From Rothia aeria (GTDB lineage Bacteria > Actinomycetota > Actinomycetes > Actinomycetales > Micrococcaceae): a DNA stretch of 64,000 nt. Shown here piece by piece: positions 1-6,917 of this stretch. The stretch is from assembly GCA_002355935.1 (NCBI GenBank), contig AP017895.1:248001-312000 (forward strand), read 5' to 3'. Numbering within the stretch: the stretch's first letter is position 1; each line of letters starts with the position of its first letter. The position numbers and the translations under genes were made by a program. The notes beneath the pieces are model-generated. The model was not told where the DNA came from. It saw only the letters and a program-made list of their open reading frames with translations, and made no database searches.

Positions 1-1250
1 CCCACGAGCTCAAGCAGCTGGTGACGGAATATCAAAACGGGGATGGTGAAGATAATGGAGGTTGCCACCGATACCATTGCGGCGGTTTTCAAGGCCGAAC
101 GTACTCGGTCTCGATTGCGAGCACCGTAAGCGTATGCGAAGAGCGGAATACCGCCCATGCAGATACCCATACACAGCATTTCGGGTACCATGTTCAGGCG
201 CATCGCCAGCCCAAAGGCGGCCACGGAGTCGTCACCGTATCCTGCCGCAATATTGTTGAGCACCAGCGCGGAAACGGTCAGGTTTGCACTCTGAATCAGT
301 TCGGCGGCACCCACGGCGAACACGGGTTTAATAATGTCACCAGCGATCACAAAATCGCTGGGTTTCCACGAAAAGTTGGGGCTCTTGCGAATAAGGAACT
401 GCAGGTAGTACACCATGGATGCGGCGTTTGCGGCGAGCATCGCCCAACCGGCACCGGCGATACCCCAGCCGAGAACCGCAATCAATAAAACATCGAAAAT
501 TGAGTTGATGACGACACCCCAGATAATGCCGTACATGGATTGTTTGGCGTAACCTTCAGAACGCACCAGCTGTTCCAGAGTGAACATACCGACCGAAAAC
601 GGCGCACCCACAAAGAGCAGGTGCACGAAGGTTTTGGTCGGTTCAAAGGATGCTCCGGAGGCGCCCATCAGCCCGGTAACCGGGTCTGCGAACAGGAACC
701 CGGCAATAGCGACCACCACACCGCAGGCGAGCGCAGAGTACAGGGCGAATGAGGTTACGTTGCGAATACGTGCCTTGTTACCTTCGCCTAGCAGACGCGA
801 CGCCAGGGTTGATGAGCCCAGACCGAACACACCCGCAATCGCTATGATGATACCGAAAACAGGTACGCCGTATCCGGTGGCGGCGAGCTCTTCGACGGTG
901 CCGTAGTGACCCACAAAGTAGGAGTTAATGACGTTGTAAATGCTGGTGATCGCCAGGCCCGCCGCCATGGGGATACCCAGGGAAAGAAGCGCTGTGAAAA
1001 CGGGGGCATCTTTGAGCAGGTAGATGTTTTTGGGATCGTCCATATTGGGCATCCCGGGGCCTGCATCAGGTGCGGGCACAGCCGGGATGGCGCCAGTGGT
1101 GGAGGGCACGGTGCCTGTCACCGCCGGGACTGCACCGGTGACGGGCGGGTTCGCCTCGGACGGTGCTGCTGTGCCAAGTTTTGCGGCTGCGTTGGGGTTG
1201 TCTGCCGCGCCGGTATTTTCGGGCAGGGCGTGTGTAGGTTTATGTGTCAT
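1..1250 (-). CDS. MATE family multidrug/cation efflux transporter (3' end cut by window edge)
   Basis: Integral-membrane antiporter that would export drugs or metabolites using a Na+ or H+ gradient. It starts at an ATG at 1250 and stays open to base 1, giving about 416 codons; the C-terminus lies outside the window. An Ala/Pro/Thr-rich, low-complexity N-terminal tail of about 65 residues precedes the membrane core. The core begins around residues NIYLLKDAPVFTALLSLGIP and continues with many hydrophobic helices and the MATE-like stretch GVFGLGSSTLASRLLGEGN. No strong Shine-Dalgarno is visible, so a start within the tail is possible. Family assignment is firm; substrate is unknown. Confidence 0.85.
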   Translation of the reverse strand, partial: MTHKPTHALPENTGAADNPNAAAKLGTAAPSEANPPVTGAVPAVTGTVPSTTGAIPAVPAPDAGPGMPNMDDPKNIYLLKDAPVFTALLSLGIPMAAGLAITSIYNVINSYFVGHYGTVEELAATGYGVPVFGIIIAIAGVFGLGSSTLASRLLGEGNKARIRNVTSFALYSALACGVVVAIAGFLFADPVTGLMGASGASFEPTKTFVHLLFVGAPFSVGMFTLEQLVRSEGYAKQSMYGIIWGVVINSIFDVLLIAVLGWGIAGAGWAMLAANAASMVYYLQFLIRKSPNFSWKPSDFVIAGDIIKPVFAVGAAELIQSANLTVSALVLNNIAAGYGDDSVAAFGLAMRLNMVPEMLCMGICMGGIPLFAYAYGARNRDRVRSALKTAAMVSVATSIIFTIPVLIFRHQLLELV

Positions 1251-1446
1251 GAAGATGCGTTTCTTGGTCTGTGCAGTGCGCCCGTCTCTGGGGCGGCATG
1301 GCTCAGGTAATATCGGTCAGCGCTACATGCCGGATGCGGGCAGGGGACTCTATTGTACCCGTCGCGTTTCCCACTGAGAAATAAACCCTTCCTCCCACTG
1401 CTTTCCCCAGCGCCCCTCCCCGGCCTCCTTCTCTAACCTCCCACGC

Positions 1447-1510
1447 AAAAAGGCTCTTTATGTGAATAAAGAGAGTTTTTCAACGCTTTATTCAAATAAA
1501 GAGCCTTTTT
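1447..1510. terminator. bidirectional intrinsic terminator hairpin
   Basis: Two 25-nt arms (1447-1471 and 1486-1510) pair with one mismatch. The left arm starts with a run of A and the right arm ends with a run of T, so the hairpin works as a terminator on either strand. On the minus strand it would end azoR transcription before it runs into the MATE gene. A similar hairpin with the same AAAAGGCTCTT foot lies at 5339-5400. Confidence 0.8.
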
Positions 1511-1562
1511 ACATGCTAATCGGGCTTCTTAGTGTTCCTTATACCCAGCGGTTCTTGGGTCC

Positions 1563-2192
1563 TTAGGCAAGGAACTCGGGCAGCTTTTGTTCAAGCTCGG
1601 CGCAGGCACGCTCAACAGCGACGTCTGGGCCAATATTTGGGTCCATGGTGCCTTCGGCACGCACAATATCGGTCGAGTCGAACCCGAGCATCCCAAATGC
1701 GGTCTGCAGGAAGGGGTACGATTGCTCCCACGGTGCCAGCGGACCGGTGCTGTATACGGAGCCGCTTGACTGCACGAGCAGCGCTTTATGCCCGCCCATG
1801 AGACCCTGCGGGCCCTCCCGAGTGTACTGGAAGGTCTGCCCCGGCACGATGATGTTGTCCAGGTAGTCTTTCAGGCGTGAGGTCACCGTGAAATTGTGCA
1901 TGGGCATGGCGATAATCACCCGGTCGGCCGCCTTGAACTGTTCGAGCAGCTCGGCATTGCGCGCAAGAAAATGCTGTGCGCCCTTGCTCAACTCTGCATC
2001 TTTACCATCCCCACTGTATGCGCCGTTAAAGACCGGCAGAGTCTCGGCAGTAAGTTCGGGAATATCCTCGTTGTAGAGGTTCAGCACGGTTGCATCCGGC
2101 AGTTTCTCGGTCAGGCAATCGACGAGGCGGTTGGTGCAATACGCGGTTTTATTCCGGGGATCTGGGTGGGCGTTAATAATAAGGGTCTGCAT
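1563..2192 (-). CDS. azoR: FMN-dependent NADH-azoreductase / quinone reductase
   Basis: Flavodoxin-fold oxidoreductase of 209 residues, the usual AzoR length, predicted to reduce quinones and azo compounds with NAD(P)H and FMN in the cytoplasm. The N-terminus MQTLIINAHPDPRNKTAY fits the phosphate-binding start of the family. Later segments VIIAMPMHNFTVTSRLKDYLD and LLVQSSGSVYS match the FMN-binding and active-site loops. Monocistronic, with its own terminator downstream. About 245 bp upstream lies the first small-peptide cassette, on the opposite strand. The general class is clear; the specific substrate is inference. Confidence 0.85.
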   Translation of the reverse strand: MQTLIINAHPDPRNKTAYCTNRLVDCLTEKLPDATVLNLYNEDIPELTAETLPVFNGAYSGDGKDAELSKGAQHFLARNAELLEQFKAADRVIIAMPMHNFTVTSRLKDYLDNIIVPGQTFQYTREGPQGLMGGHKALLVQSSGSVYSTGPLAPWEQSYPFLQTAFGMLGFDSTDIVRAEGTMDPNIGPDVAVERACAELEQKLPEFLA

Positions 2193-2451
2193 GGGGTCTC
2201 CTGGTGATTGAATAAGATATTGCAGATTTTACAAAATCCGGGGTGGATATTTCTATCGTAGATTGGGTGTAACGCTGGTATCAATGCTGAGTACTGGCAA
2301 AGTTATGGAATAACGCTTTATGACGCAATATTTCTTCAGGGAATGTCCCTAGTGCACGTAAAAAGAATTTAAAAATGGAAGAATCACATTTTTACGCATT
2401 CTCCAGAATCACACGAAATTTCCTTGTAAAGCATGCGGTAAAGTTGTGAGT

Positions 2452-2516
2452 GCCCTCTTCCCGGAATGAGTCACCGGCACAGTTTGCAAATTTATATTCC
2501 GTGATGACTCTCAGGG
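2452..2516 (+). promoter_or_regulatory. structured mRNA leader of peptide gene A
   Basis: GCCCT (2452-2456) can pair with AGGG (2513-2516), and the inner GAGTCACCGG region pairs with CCGTGATGACTC around a loop holding AGTTTGCAAAT. Copies B and C keep the pairing with different bases (C pairs CCACAG with CTGTGG), which is compensatory change and argues for a functional RNA structure. It sits about 20 nt before the start codon, so translational control is plausible but not shown. Confidence 0.55.
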
Positions 2517-2536
2517 TAGAGAGGGGGTGAGTAGGA

Positions 2537-2665
2537 ATGCTGTTCTACGAGATAGTAGAAACGGCCCAAGCGATCCTCATCAACTACATTCTGATTGATG
2601 GATCGGCTCAAGCCGTTTCACATATTGTAGGCTTTATCTCAGCTTGGATTAAGAGCCTGAGGTAA
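2537..2665 (+). CDS. 42-aa amphipathic peptide, phenol-soluble-modulin-like (copy A)
   Basis: Peptide of 42 residues starting MLFYEIVETAQAILINY and ending AWIKSLR. A short acidic-tipped first helix, a DG turn at residues 21-22 and a second helix with basic C-terminus give two amphipathic helices without a signal peptide. The size and the (N/T/I)DG hinge resemble beta-class phenol-soluble modulins of staphylococci (Staph_haemo family), which are leaderless surface-active or cytolytic peptides. GAGGGGGTGAG upstream can serve as ribosome-binding site. Conservation with copies B and C at ETAQA, DG(S/A)AQAVS and the basic tail supports real coding. Function is inferred, not known. Confidence 0.75.
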   Translation: MLFYEIVETAQAILINYILIDGSAQAVSHIVGFISAWIKSLR

Positions 2666-2680
2666 TACCCTACTCACAGA

Positions 2681-2712
2681 GAGGGGCTGGTAGTTGGCGC
2701 TACCGGCTCCTC
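2681..2712 (+). terminator. hairpin after peptide gene A
   Basis: GAGGGGCTGGTAG (2681-2693) pairs with CTACCGGCTCCTC (2700-2712) around the loop TTGGCG, allowing G-U pairs. The equivalent hairpins in copies B and C have changed sequence but keep the pairing. No long T-run follows, so it may be a terminator or an mRNA-stabilising 3' stem. Confidence 0.6.
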
Positions 2713-2813
2713 TTGCCTATAACAGGCATCCAGTTTGCAAATATGGTTCCAGCTTAGCACACCACCAAAAGACCGTGAAGGCGCTCGCCTCCCGGAGAGA
2801 AGTGCCCACCCAT

Positions 2814-3248
2814 TCACCTCTCAAGTGCCGCCCGCAGGTCCGCCAGAGTTGTCGAGCGCATTGTACCGAAGAATTGTGCATCTACCTGCTCGACAGCGGG
2901 AATCGCCTGAATCGCAATATCCTGCCCCGCGTCCGTGAGAAGAACATTCTTTGACCGCCCGTCCGCGGGGTTTGAAACACGCTGCACAAGCTCGCTTTTC
3001 TCTAGGCGCCGCAGTACGTCAGAGACCATTTGTGCATCCATGCCAGCAGCTTTAGCAATATCGATCTGTTGTACAGATTCGGTCTTTTGAGTTAGCCAGT
3101 AGGCGCAGGCGAGAATCACGAACTGAGTCTGCGTAACGCCCAGCGGTTCCAGGGCATCAGCTACCGCTCGCTGCCATCGCTGGGTTAGTTTCCACAGCAC
3201 AAACCCCGGGCTGTCGGCACCAGGGCTAGCAAACCTGCTAACACTCAT
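2814..3248 (-). CDS. MarR family transcriptional regulator
   Basis: Winged-helix regulator of 144 residues. The DNA-binding part includes SVQQIDIAKAAGMDAQMVSD (recognition helix region) followed by the wing VSNPADGRSKNVLLTDAG, where the DxR pair typical of MarR wings is kept. It overlaps the end of the SRPBCC gene by four bases (ATGA), so the two are co-translated. The likely target is the palindrome at 3702-3742 in front of the operon, giving autoregulation. The inducing ligand is unknown. Confidence 0.85.
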   Translation of the reverse strand: MSVSRFASPGADSPGFVLWKLTQRWQRAVADALEPLGVTQTQFVILACAYWLTQKTESVQQIDIAKAAGMDAQMVSDVLRRLEKSELVQRVSNPADGRSKNVLLTDAGQDIAIQAIPAVEQVDAQFFGTMRSTTLADLRAALER

Positions 3249-3661
3249 GATGCACTCGCCGCCTTAATAAGCTCGTTCATCTGGGCAGGAAAATCAGAGC
3301 TTATGCCAGGCCCTATGTGTGCACCTATGGTATCTGCCTCATCCCCTGTGATTTCTAGGGTGTGAGTAATGCGTGTGCCTTCCTTAACCGGCTCAAACTC
3401 GTGACGGAAGGTCAGGGTTAGACCGTTAAACGGGGTCTCGTCGGCGTAGCGTTTTTCAGGCACGAACTCGGTGACCGTTGAGATGACCTGTTCCTGACCG
3501 GCAGGAGTCATTGCGATACGTGTACCCACTGCGAGTTCCCGTTCAGGTTCAAAATGGTCGCCACCGGGCAGGGTAAGTTCGCCGCTGTGCACCGCAATAA
3601 AGGTGCGCCACAAGGCAGATATGCTGACATCAGTAATCTGAGAATGCTGGGTGCTCCACAT
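3245..3661 (-). CDS. SRPBCC family protein (polyketide cyclase/START-like fold)
   Basis: Small cytoplasmic protein of 138 residues with the START-like pattern: N-terminal WSTQHSQITDVSISALWRTF, a middle segment PGGDHFEPERELAVGTRIAM and a C-terminal TLEITGDEADTIGAHIGPGI helix region. Such proteins bind hydrophobic ligands in a deep cavity. First gene of a two-gene operon with the MarR regulator, which suggests it handles a compound the regulator senses. No catalytic residue can be assigned. Confidence 0.7.
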   Translation of the reverse strand: MWSTQHSQITDVSISALWRTFIAVHSGELTLPGGDHFEPERELAVGTRIAMTPAGQEQVISTVTEFVPEKRYADETPFNGLTLTFRHEFEPVKEGTRITHTLEITGDEADTIGAHIGPGISSDFPAQMNELIKAASAS

Positions 3662-3701
3662 CGTGTATTCCCTTCTACGAGAGTATTATGTCCCATTGCG
3701 T

Positions 3702-3742
3702 ATATTAGTAAATACATTGATTATCAATGCATTTACTAATAT
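3702..3742. promoter_or_regulatory. 41-bp near-perfect palindromic operator
   Basis: Arms ATATTAGTAAATACATTGAT (3702-3721) and its complement (3723-3742) differ at one position around a central T. It lies 41 bases upstream of the SRPBCC start and carries the TTGAT/ATCAA core common in MarR operators. It probably binds the MarR protein encoded at 2814-3248. A good ribosome-binding site and ATG follow on the plus strand at 3769, but no gene remains there. Confidence 0.7.
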
Positions 3743-3799
3743 ATCAAAAGGTGTCTCTCGGAGGAACCATGAAGCACGGTAGCCTAACGTGGCGCCACC

Positions 3800-4327
3800 C
3801 TAGCCCTTCTTCGCGTCCTCCAGCACCCGCATCAGTTCGGCGAGCCCCGCATCCAGCTGACGGCGTGTCTCAGCGGGCAGCTTTTCCAGAATACGCCGCT
3901 CATTGTCCACGTGTTCGAAGACGACTTTTTCCACCAATTCACGCCCGGCACCCGTCAGCTTCACGAGCATACTGCGGGCATCATCCGGGTTAGGGATGCG
4001 CTCAATGAACCCGCGCTTCTGCACCTTCTGCAGGCGGGTTGTCATAGTGCCTGAAGTAACCATGAGCGATGCAAAAAGCTCGGTCGGGGTCAGAATATAG
4101 GGCGCACCCGCGCGGCGTAACGTCGCCAGCACATCAAAGGCGCCATTACTAAGATCATGGGCAGCAAAAACCTCGTCAAGGCGCGGCGCGAGCAGAATAG
4201 AGCATCGCTTAAGACGACCGATCAGAGCCATATTTTCAGAAGCCAACTCGGGGAGTTCACGTTTCCACTGATCGATAATAATATCCACGGCATCGGGGCG
4301 GTTACTGCGGGAACGGGCGCTCGACAT
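3800..4327 (-). CDS. MarR family transcriptional regulator
   Basis: Regulator of 175 residues with winged helix: TPTELFASLMVTSGTMTTRLQKVQKRG (recognition helix) and the wing ERIPNPDDARSMLVKLT, containing the DxR pair. The N-terminal and C-terminal helices would form the dimer interface. It is transcribed divergently from the DMT exporter at 4475, and the shared promoter region holds two TCTTG-N4-CAAGA sites, so it most likely represses the exporter and itself. This pairing is typical of MarR-controlled efflux. Confidence 0.88.
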   Translation of the reverse strand: MSSARSRSNRPDAVDIIIDQWKRELPELASENMALIGRLKRCSILLAPRLDEVFAAHDLSNGAFDVLATLRRAGAPYILTPTELFASLMVTSGTMTTRLQKVQKRGFIERIPNPDDARSMLVKLTGAGRELVEKVVFEHVDNERRILEKLPAETRRQLDAGLAELMRVLEDAKKG

Positions 4328-4357
4328 ATTCCTCCTAAAATCGACTCACTACTATTT

Positions 4358-4375
4358 TATCTTGCTTTCAAGACA
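4358..4375. promoter_or_regulatory. MarR-type operator site 1
   Basis: TATCTTGCTTTCAAGACA contains the inverted repeat TCTTG-N4-CAAGA. A second copy is 34 bp away in the same orientation. Both lie in the divergent promoter region of the MarR gene (3800-4327) and the exporter. Confidence 0.7.
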
Positions 4376-4391
4376 AAAAGCGATTAGGATT

Positions 4392-4409
4392 TATCTTGAA
4401 CTCAAGACA
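4392..4409. promoter_or_regulatory. MarR-type operator site 2
   Basis: TATCTTGAACTCAAGACA repeats the site at 4358-4375 with changes only in the central spacer. The conserved half-sites and variable centre indicate a dimer-binding site. It lies about 22 bases before the likely original start of the exporter at 4431. Confidence 0.7.
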
Positions 4410-4474
4410 TCTATCCGACTACGAAGAACTATGAAAACCGTCTTCCTCTGCTGATCATCACGGCGTTCGTCCCC

Positions 4475-5311
4475 ATGGTTTGGGGATCAACCTACCTCAT
4501 CACCTCCGAGTTTCTGCCGCCCAACCGTCCCTTCACCGCCGCACTGATCCGCGTGCTGCCAGCAGGTTTGCTGCTGCTGCTCATCACCCGAGAGTTCCCA
4601 CGCAAGAACGAGCTGGGCCGAATTATTCTTCTCGGCATCCTCAACATCGGTCTATTCCAGGCGATGCTGTTCGTCTCTGCATACCGCCTGCCCGGCGGAC
4701 TGGCGGCGATTCTCAGCTCAACACAAACTATTTTCGTCCTCGTCCTCACCCGAACAGTTGCTAAGAAAGCGACTCCCGCATCGGCATGGCTTGCCGCACT
4801 GATGGGCATTATCGGCATTATTCTGCTGGTCGCATCCCCCAGCACCACCTTCGATGTGATTGGCATTCTCGCGGCGCTCACCGGGGCTGTCGCTATGGCG
4901 TGCGGAATTTTCTTCACCTCCATGGGCACATCGTCTCTCTCGACTCTCGCCATGACAGGATGGCAGCTGCTCGTGGGCGGAATATTCCTGCTGCCCATCG
5001 CCCTACTGACCGAGGAACCGCTGCCACCGCTGACCGCCGCAAATATCGGCGGATACGCCTTCCTCTGCCTGGTGGGCACAGCGCTCGCCTACTGCGTGTA
5101 TTTTTATGGGCTCTTGAAGCTGCCGCCCGCGGTCATTGCGTCCCTGGGACCGCTCAGCCCAGTCACCGCATTTATCCTTGGCTGGATTTTCTTGGGGCAA
5201 AACATGACACCGCTGTCGATGCTCGGCTTCGTGCTGGTCCTGACTTCAATAGTGGGGGTACAGCGCGCGATGATGGGCGCGCGGAAAGCGGCTCTTTCTC
5301 ACACAAAATAG
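4475..5311 (+). CDS. EamA/DMT-superfamily exporter (start region probably frameshifted)
   Basis: Ten-helix drug/metabolite transporter with two EamA halves; hallmark stretches are MVWGSTYLITSEFLPPNRPF at the start and the second repeat around FFTSMGTSSLSTLAMTGWQL. The annotated ATG at 4475 falls inside the first helix. In the same frame the upstream codons encode NRLPLLIITAFVP but no start codon. An ATG at 4431 would supply the missing start if the following AAAA were AAAAA, so a one-base loss near 4436 is likely. It is divergent from a MarR repressor with two operators between them. Probably exports a toxic compound or amino acid; substrate unknown. Confidence 0.82.
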   Translation: MVWGSTYLITSEFLPPNRPFTAALIRVLPAGLLLLLITREFPRKNELGRIILLGILNIGLFQAMLFVSAYRLPGGLAAILSSTQTIFVLVLTRTVAKKATPASAWLAALMGIIGIILLVASPSTTFDVIGILAALTGAVAMACGIFFTSMGTSSLSTLAMTGWQLLVGGIFLLPIALLTEEPLPPLTAANIGGYAFLCLVGTALAYCVYFYGLLKLPPAVIASLGPLSPVTAFILGWIFLGQNMTPLSMLGFVLVLTSIVGVQRAMMGARKAALSHTK

Positions 5312-5338
5312 TTTTCCCGCCGCCCCACACACGACATA

Positions 5339-5400
5339 AAAAGGCTCTTGATGCGCATAAAGCACCGAAAATCCTACTTTATGTGCATCAAGAGCCTTTT
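5339..5400. terminator. bidirectional intrinsic terminator
   Basis: 24-nt arms at 5339-5362 and 5377-5400 pair with one mismatch and are flanked by A and T runs. It ends the exporter transcript. The stem foot AAAAGGCTCTT is shared with the hairpin at 1447-1510. Confidence 0.8.
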
Positions 5401-5460
5401 ATATACACATATTGATTCGTTTAAAGGTTTTCTAATAAAACGTACAGTAAAGTAGAAGAT

Positions 5461-5526
5461 GCCCTCTTCCTGGAATGGGTCCACGGCACAACTCATAAAG
5501 ATACATTCCGTGATGATTCCCAGGGC
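5461..5526 (+). promoter_or_regulatory. structured mRNA leader of peptide gene B
   Basis: GCCCT at 5461-5465 pairs with AGGGC at 5522-5526. The inner GGGTCCACGG region can pair with CCGTGATGATTCCC, with the private repeat AACTCATAAAGATA exposed in the loop. Same architecture as copies A and C with different paired bases. Confidence 0.55.
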
Positions 5527-5545
5527 GGGAAGGCGGTGAGCGGGT

Positions 5546-5674
5546 ATGTCTATCTACGAGATTGTAGAAACGGCTCAAGCGATCCTGGTCAGTTATATCC
5601 TGACCGACGGATCAGCTCAAGCCGTTTCTTACGCCGTAGAAGCTATCTCAGTGTTTCTTAAGCGTCTGAGGTAG
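5546..5674 (+). CDS. 42-aa amphipathic peptide, phenol-soluble-modulin-like (copy B)
   Basis: 42 residues starting MSIYEIVETAQAILVSY, with a TDGSAQAVSY centre and a VFLKRLR end. It shares length, the ETAQA segment, the DG hinge and the cationic C-terminal amphipathic helix with copies A and C, while many third codon positions differ, as expected for selection on the protein. Upstream AAGGCGGTGAG is a possible ribosome-binding site and is conserved in copy C. No signal peptide. Beta-modulin-like activity is inference. Confidence 0.75.
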   Translation: MSIYEIVETAQAILVSYILTDGSAQAVSYAVEAISVFLKRLR

Positions 5675-5689
5675 TTCTCTACCCGCAGA

Positions 5690-5721
5690 GAGGAGTTGGC
5701 AGGTAGCACTACCAGCTCCTC
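5690..5721 (+). terminator. hairpin after peptide gene B
   Basis: GAGGAGTTGG (5690-5699) pairs with CCAGCTCCTC (5712-5721); an alternative inner stem GGTAG/CTACC is possible. Equivalent to the hairpins after copies A and C. Confidence 0.55.
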
Positions 5722-5784
5722 TCGCCATAAGGCGTATAACTCATAAAGATAGAACCAGCTTAGCATACCGCCTCAGCGCGCCGA

Positions 5785-6189
5785 TTAGCTGTCAGTCGTC
5801 TTAGGGGGCTCAGCATCATTCTCGGCTGTTTCCGCTTTGGTTCCGGCCGCTTGTGAGTTCCCCTCAGCACGGGCTTTCTCACGTTCCGCTGCTTCTCGTT
5901 TAGCTTTTGCCTGGGCATACAGTTCAGCTGAAGAACGATTAATGCCCGTGCCCTGCCCCAGTGACGGGTCGTTTGGGCGGTCCACCAGAATCAAGGTTGC
6001 GCACACCACCAGGGTCACGATAAACACGGCACCCCCCACACCCAAAGCCAGACCGATATTCGGCTTATTATGGGTGCCTCCGGTTGCAAAAACGAACACC
6101 GCAAAGAATGCCGCGAGCGCAAGCGCAGCAGCAATAATCAGCGGCCCTTTCACTTGGGCTTTGAGCCCCCGCGGGCGGTCTTCAGCCAC
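5785..6189 (-). CDS. small membrane protein of unknown function
   Basis: 134 residues with a short basic N-terminus, two hydrophobic helices (about residues 16-36 and 46-70) and a charged, Ala/Glu/Lys-rich C-terminal tail from about residue 85 that is probably coiled or disordered. The segment LVDRPNDPSLGQGTGINRSS links membrane and tail. I do not recognise a family. It precedes another membrane protein on the same strand, and AGGAGGGTT upstream is a good ribosome-binding site. Confidence 0.65.
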   Translation of the reverse strand: MAEDRPRGLKAQVKGPLIIAAALALAAFFAVFVFATGGTHNKPNIGLALGVGGAVFIVTLVVCATLILVDRPNDPSLGQGTGINRSSAELYAQAKAKREAAEREKARAEGNSQAAGTKAETAENDAEPPKTTDS

Positions 6190-6261
6190 GAACCCTCCTT
6201 TTGTGTGCGTCTAAACCAGTGTACGCGTCCACGGTTCCGCACCCATTATCCAGCGCCAACA

Positions 6262-6876
6262 TTACGCCCCGGGCGTGCCTTCGGTACGTGCACCCAGGGC
6301 ACCAACCAGCAGGAAAACACCCGCTATGAGCGCCCCGCCGCCGGTGACTCCCAGCACCGCTTTCGGCCCGATGTTCACCATGAACGGTACAGCGAGTGCG
6401 GCTGCGAGCATCACCGTGCCCTCCAGCACCCAGTCACGCGCCGCAGCGATAACGGAGCGGTACCGCACCCCCAGCAGGCCCTTCAGAAGGGCGCCAAGGC
6501 CAATACCGCCGCAGGTGGCCAGCAGGATTGGGGCGGGTGCATCAGGCTGGGCAATTAGTAACGCCCCGGAAGCGGCCTGCACGAGCGCAACCGAGATGAG
6601 CGTGGCACTGGTGGCCGGGCCGTAGCGTGTTCCACGTGAAACCCACCAGTGGGAGGCTCCGAGGGCAAGCATCAGCCCTCCAATGAGCAGCCTATCGGTA
6701 CCCCAGTCGGGGATTTGAATAAAGATGGTGCTCAGACCAAAAAGCAGGTAGATGACTGCGTGCACGGCAAGTGCGCCCCGGCCCTGTGCGGTGGCGCGGG
6801 TGGGTGAGCCGGGGGCCGGTATCTGCGGTGTGTGCTGCTGCGAGGTGGCTGGCTTATTACTCACGCATACCAGCAT
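6262..6876 (-). CDS. multi-pass membrane protein of unknown function
   Basis: About 204 residues with a 35-residue hydrophilic N-terminus and around six hydrophobic helices. Motifs include LLIGGLMLALGASHWWVSRGTRYG and RSVIAAARDWVLEGTVMLAA. ATG at 6876 or GTG at 6864 are both possible starts; neither has a clear Shine-Dalgarno. It lies between the small membrane protein and the Na+/H+ antiporter, all on the minus strand with short gaps, so a loose operon is possible. No functional motif recognised. Confidence 0.6.
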   Translation of the reverse strand: MLVCVSNKPATSQQHTPQIPAPGSPTRATAQGRGALAVHAVIYLLFGLSTIFIQIPDWGTDRLLIGGLMLALGASHWWVSRGTRYGPATSATLISVALVQAASGALLIAQPDAPAPILLATCGGIGLGALLKGLLGVRYRSVIAAARDWVLEGTVMLAAALAVPFMVNIGPKAVLGVTGGGALIAGVFLLVGALGARTEGTPGA

Positions 6877-6917
6877 ACCGTGCACAGAACCGCAGAGCAC
6901 GACTACCAGTGTTTGCG

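Larger units (their letters stand above)
2440..2770 (+). repeat. small-peptide cassette, copy A (about 330 bp)
   Basis: First of three related intergenic cassettes (B about 5441-5774, C about 39841-40167), all on the plus strand. Order: a conserved GTAAAGTT-like segment, leader stem-loop, 42-codon gene, 3' hairpin, then a short tail GGTTCCAGCTTAGCAC. The element carries AGTTTGCAAAT twice, in the leader loop at 2481-2491 and after the hairpin at 2732-2742. The other copies keep the two positions but use their own, different repeated sequence. No target duplication or transposase is visible. Confidence 0.75.
5441..5774 (+). repeat. small-peptide cassette, copy B
   Basis: Second copy of the roughly 330-bp cassette described at 2440-2770. 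Its private direct repeat is AACTCATAAAGATA, perfect at 5490-5503 in the leader loop and 5738-5751 after the 3' hairpin. The tail AACCAGCTTAGCATACCGCC matches copy A. The upstream segment CGTACAGTAAAGT matches copy C. Confidence 0.75.

Noticed and set aside
3727-3993. 88-codon frame starting in the MarR palindrome
   Set aside because: Mostly antisense to the MarR gene at 3800-4327, which has a clear winged-helix motif; Arg/Pro-rich composition is typical of an antisense shadow.
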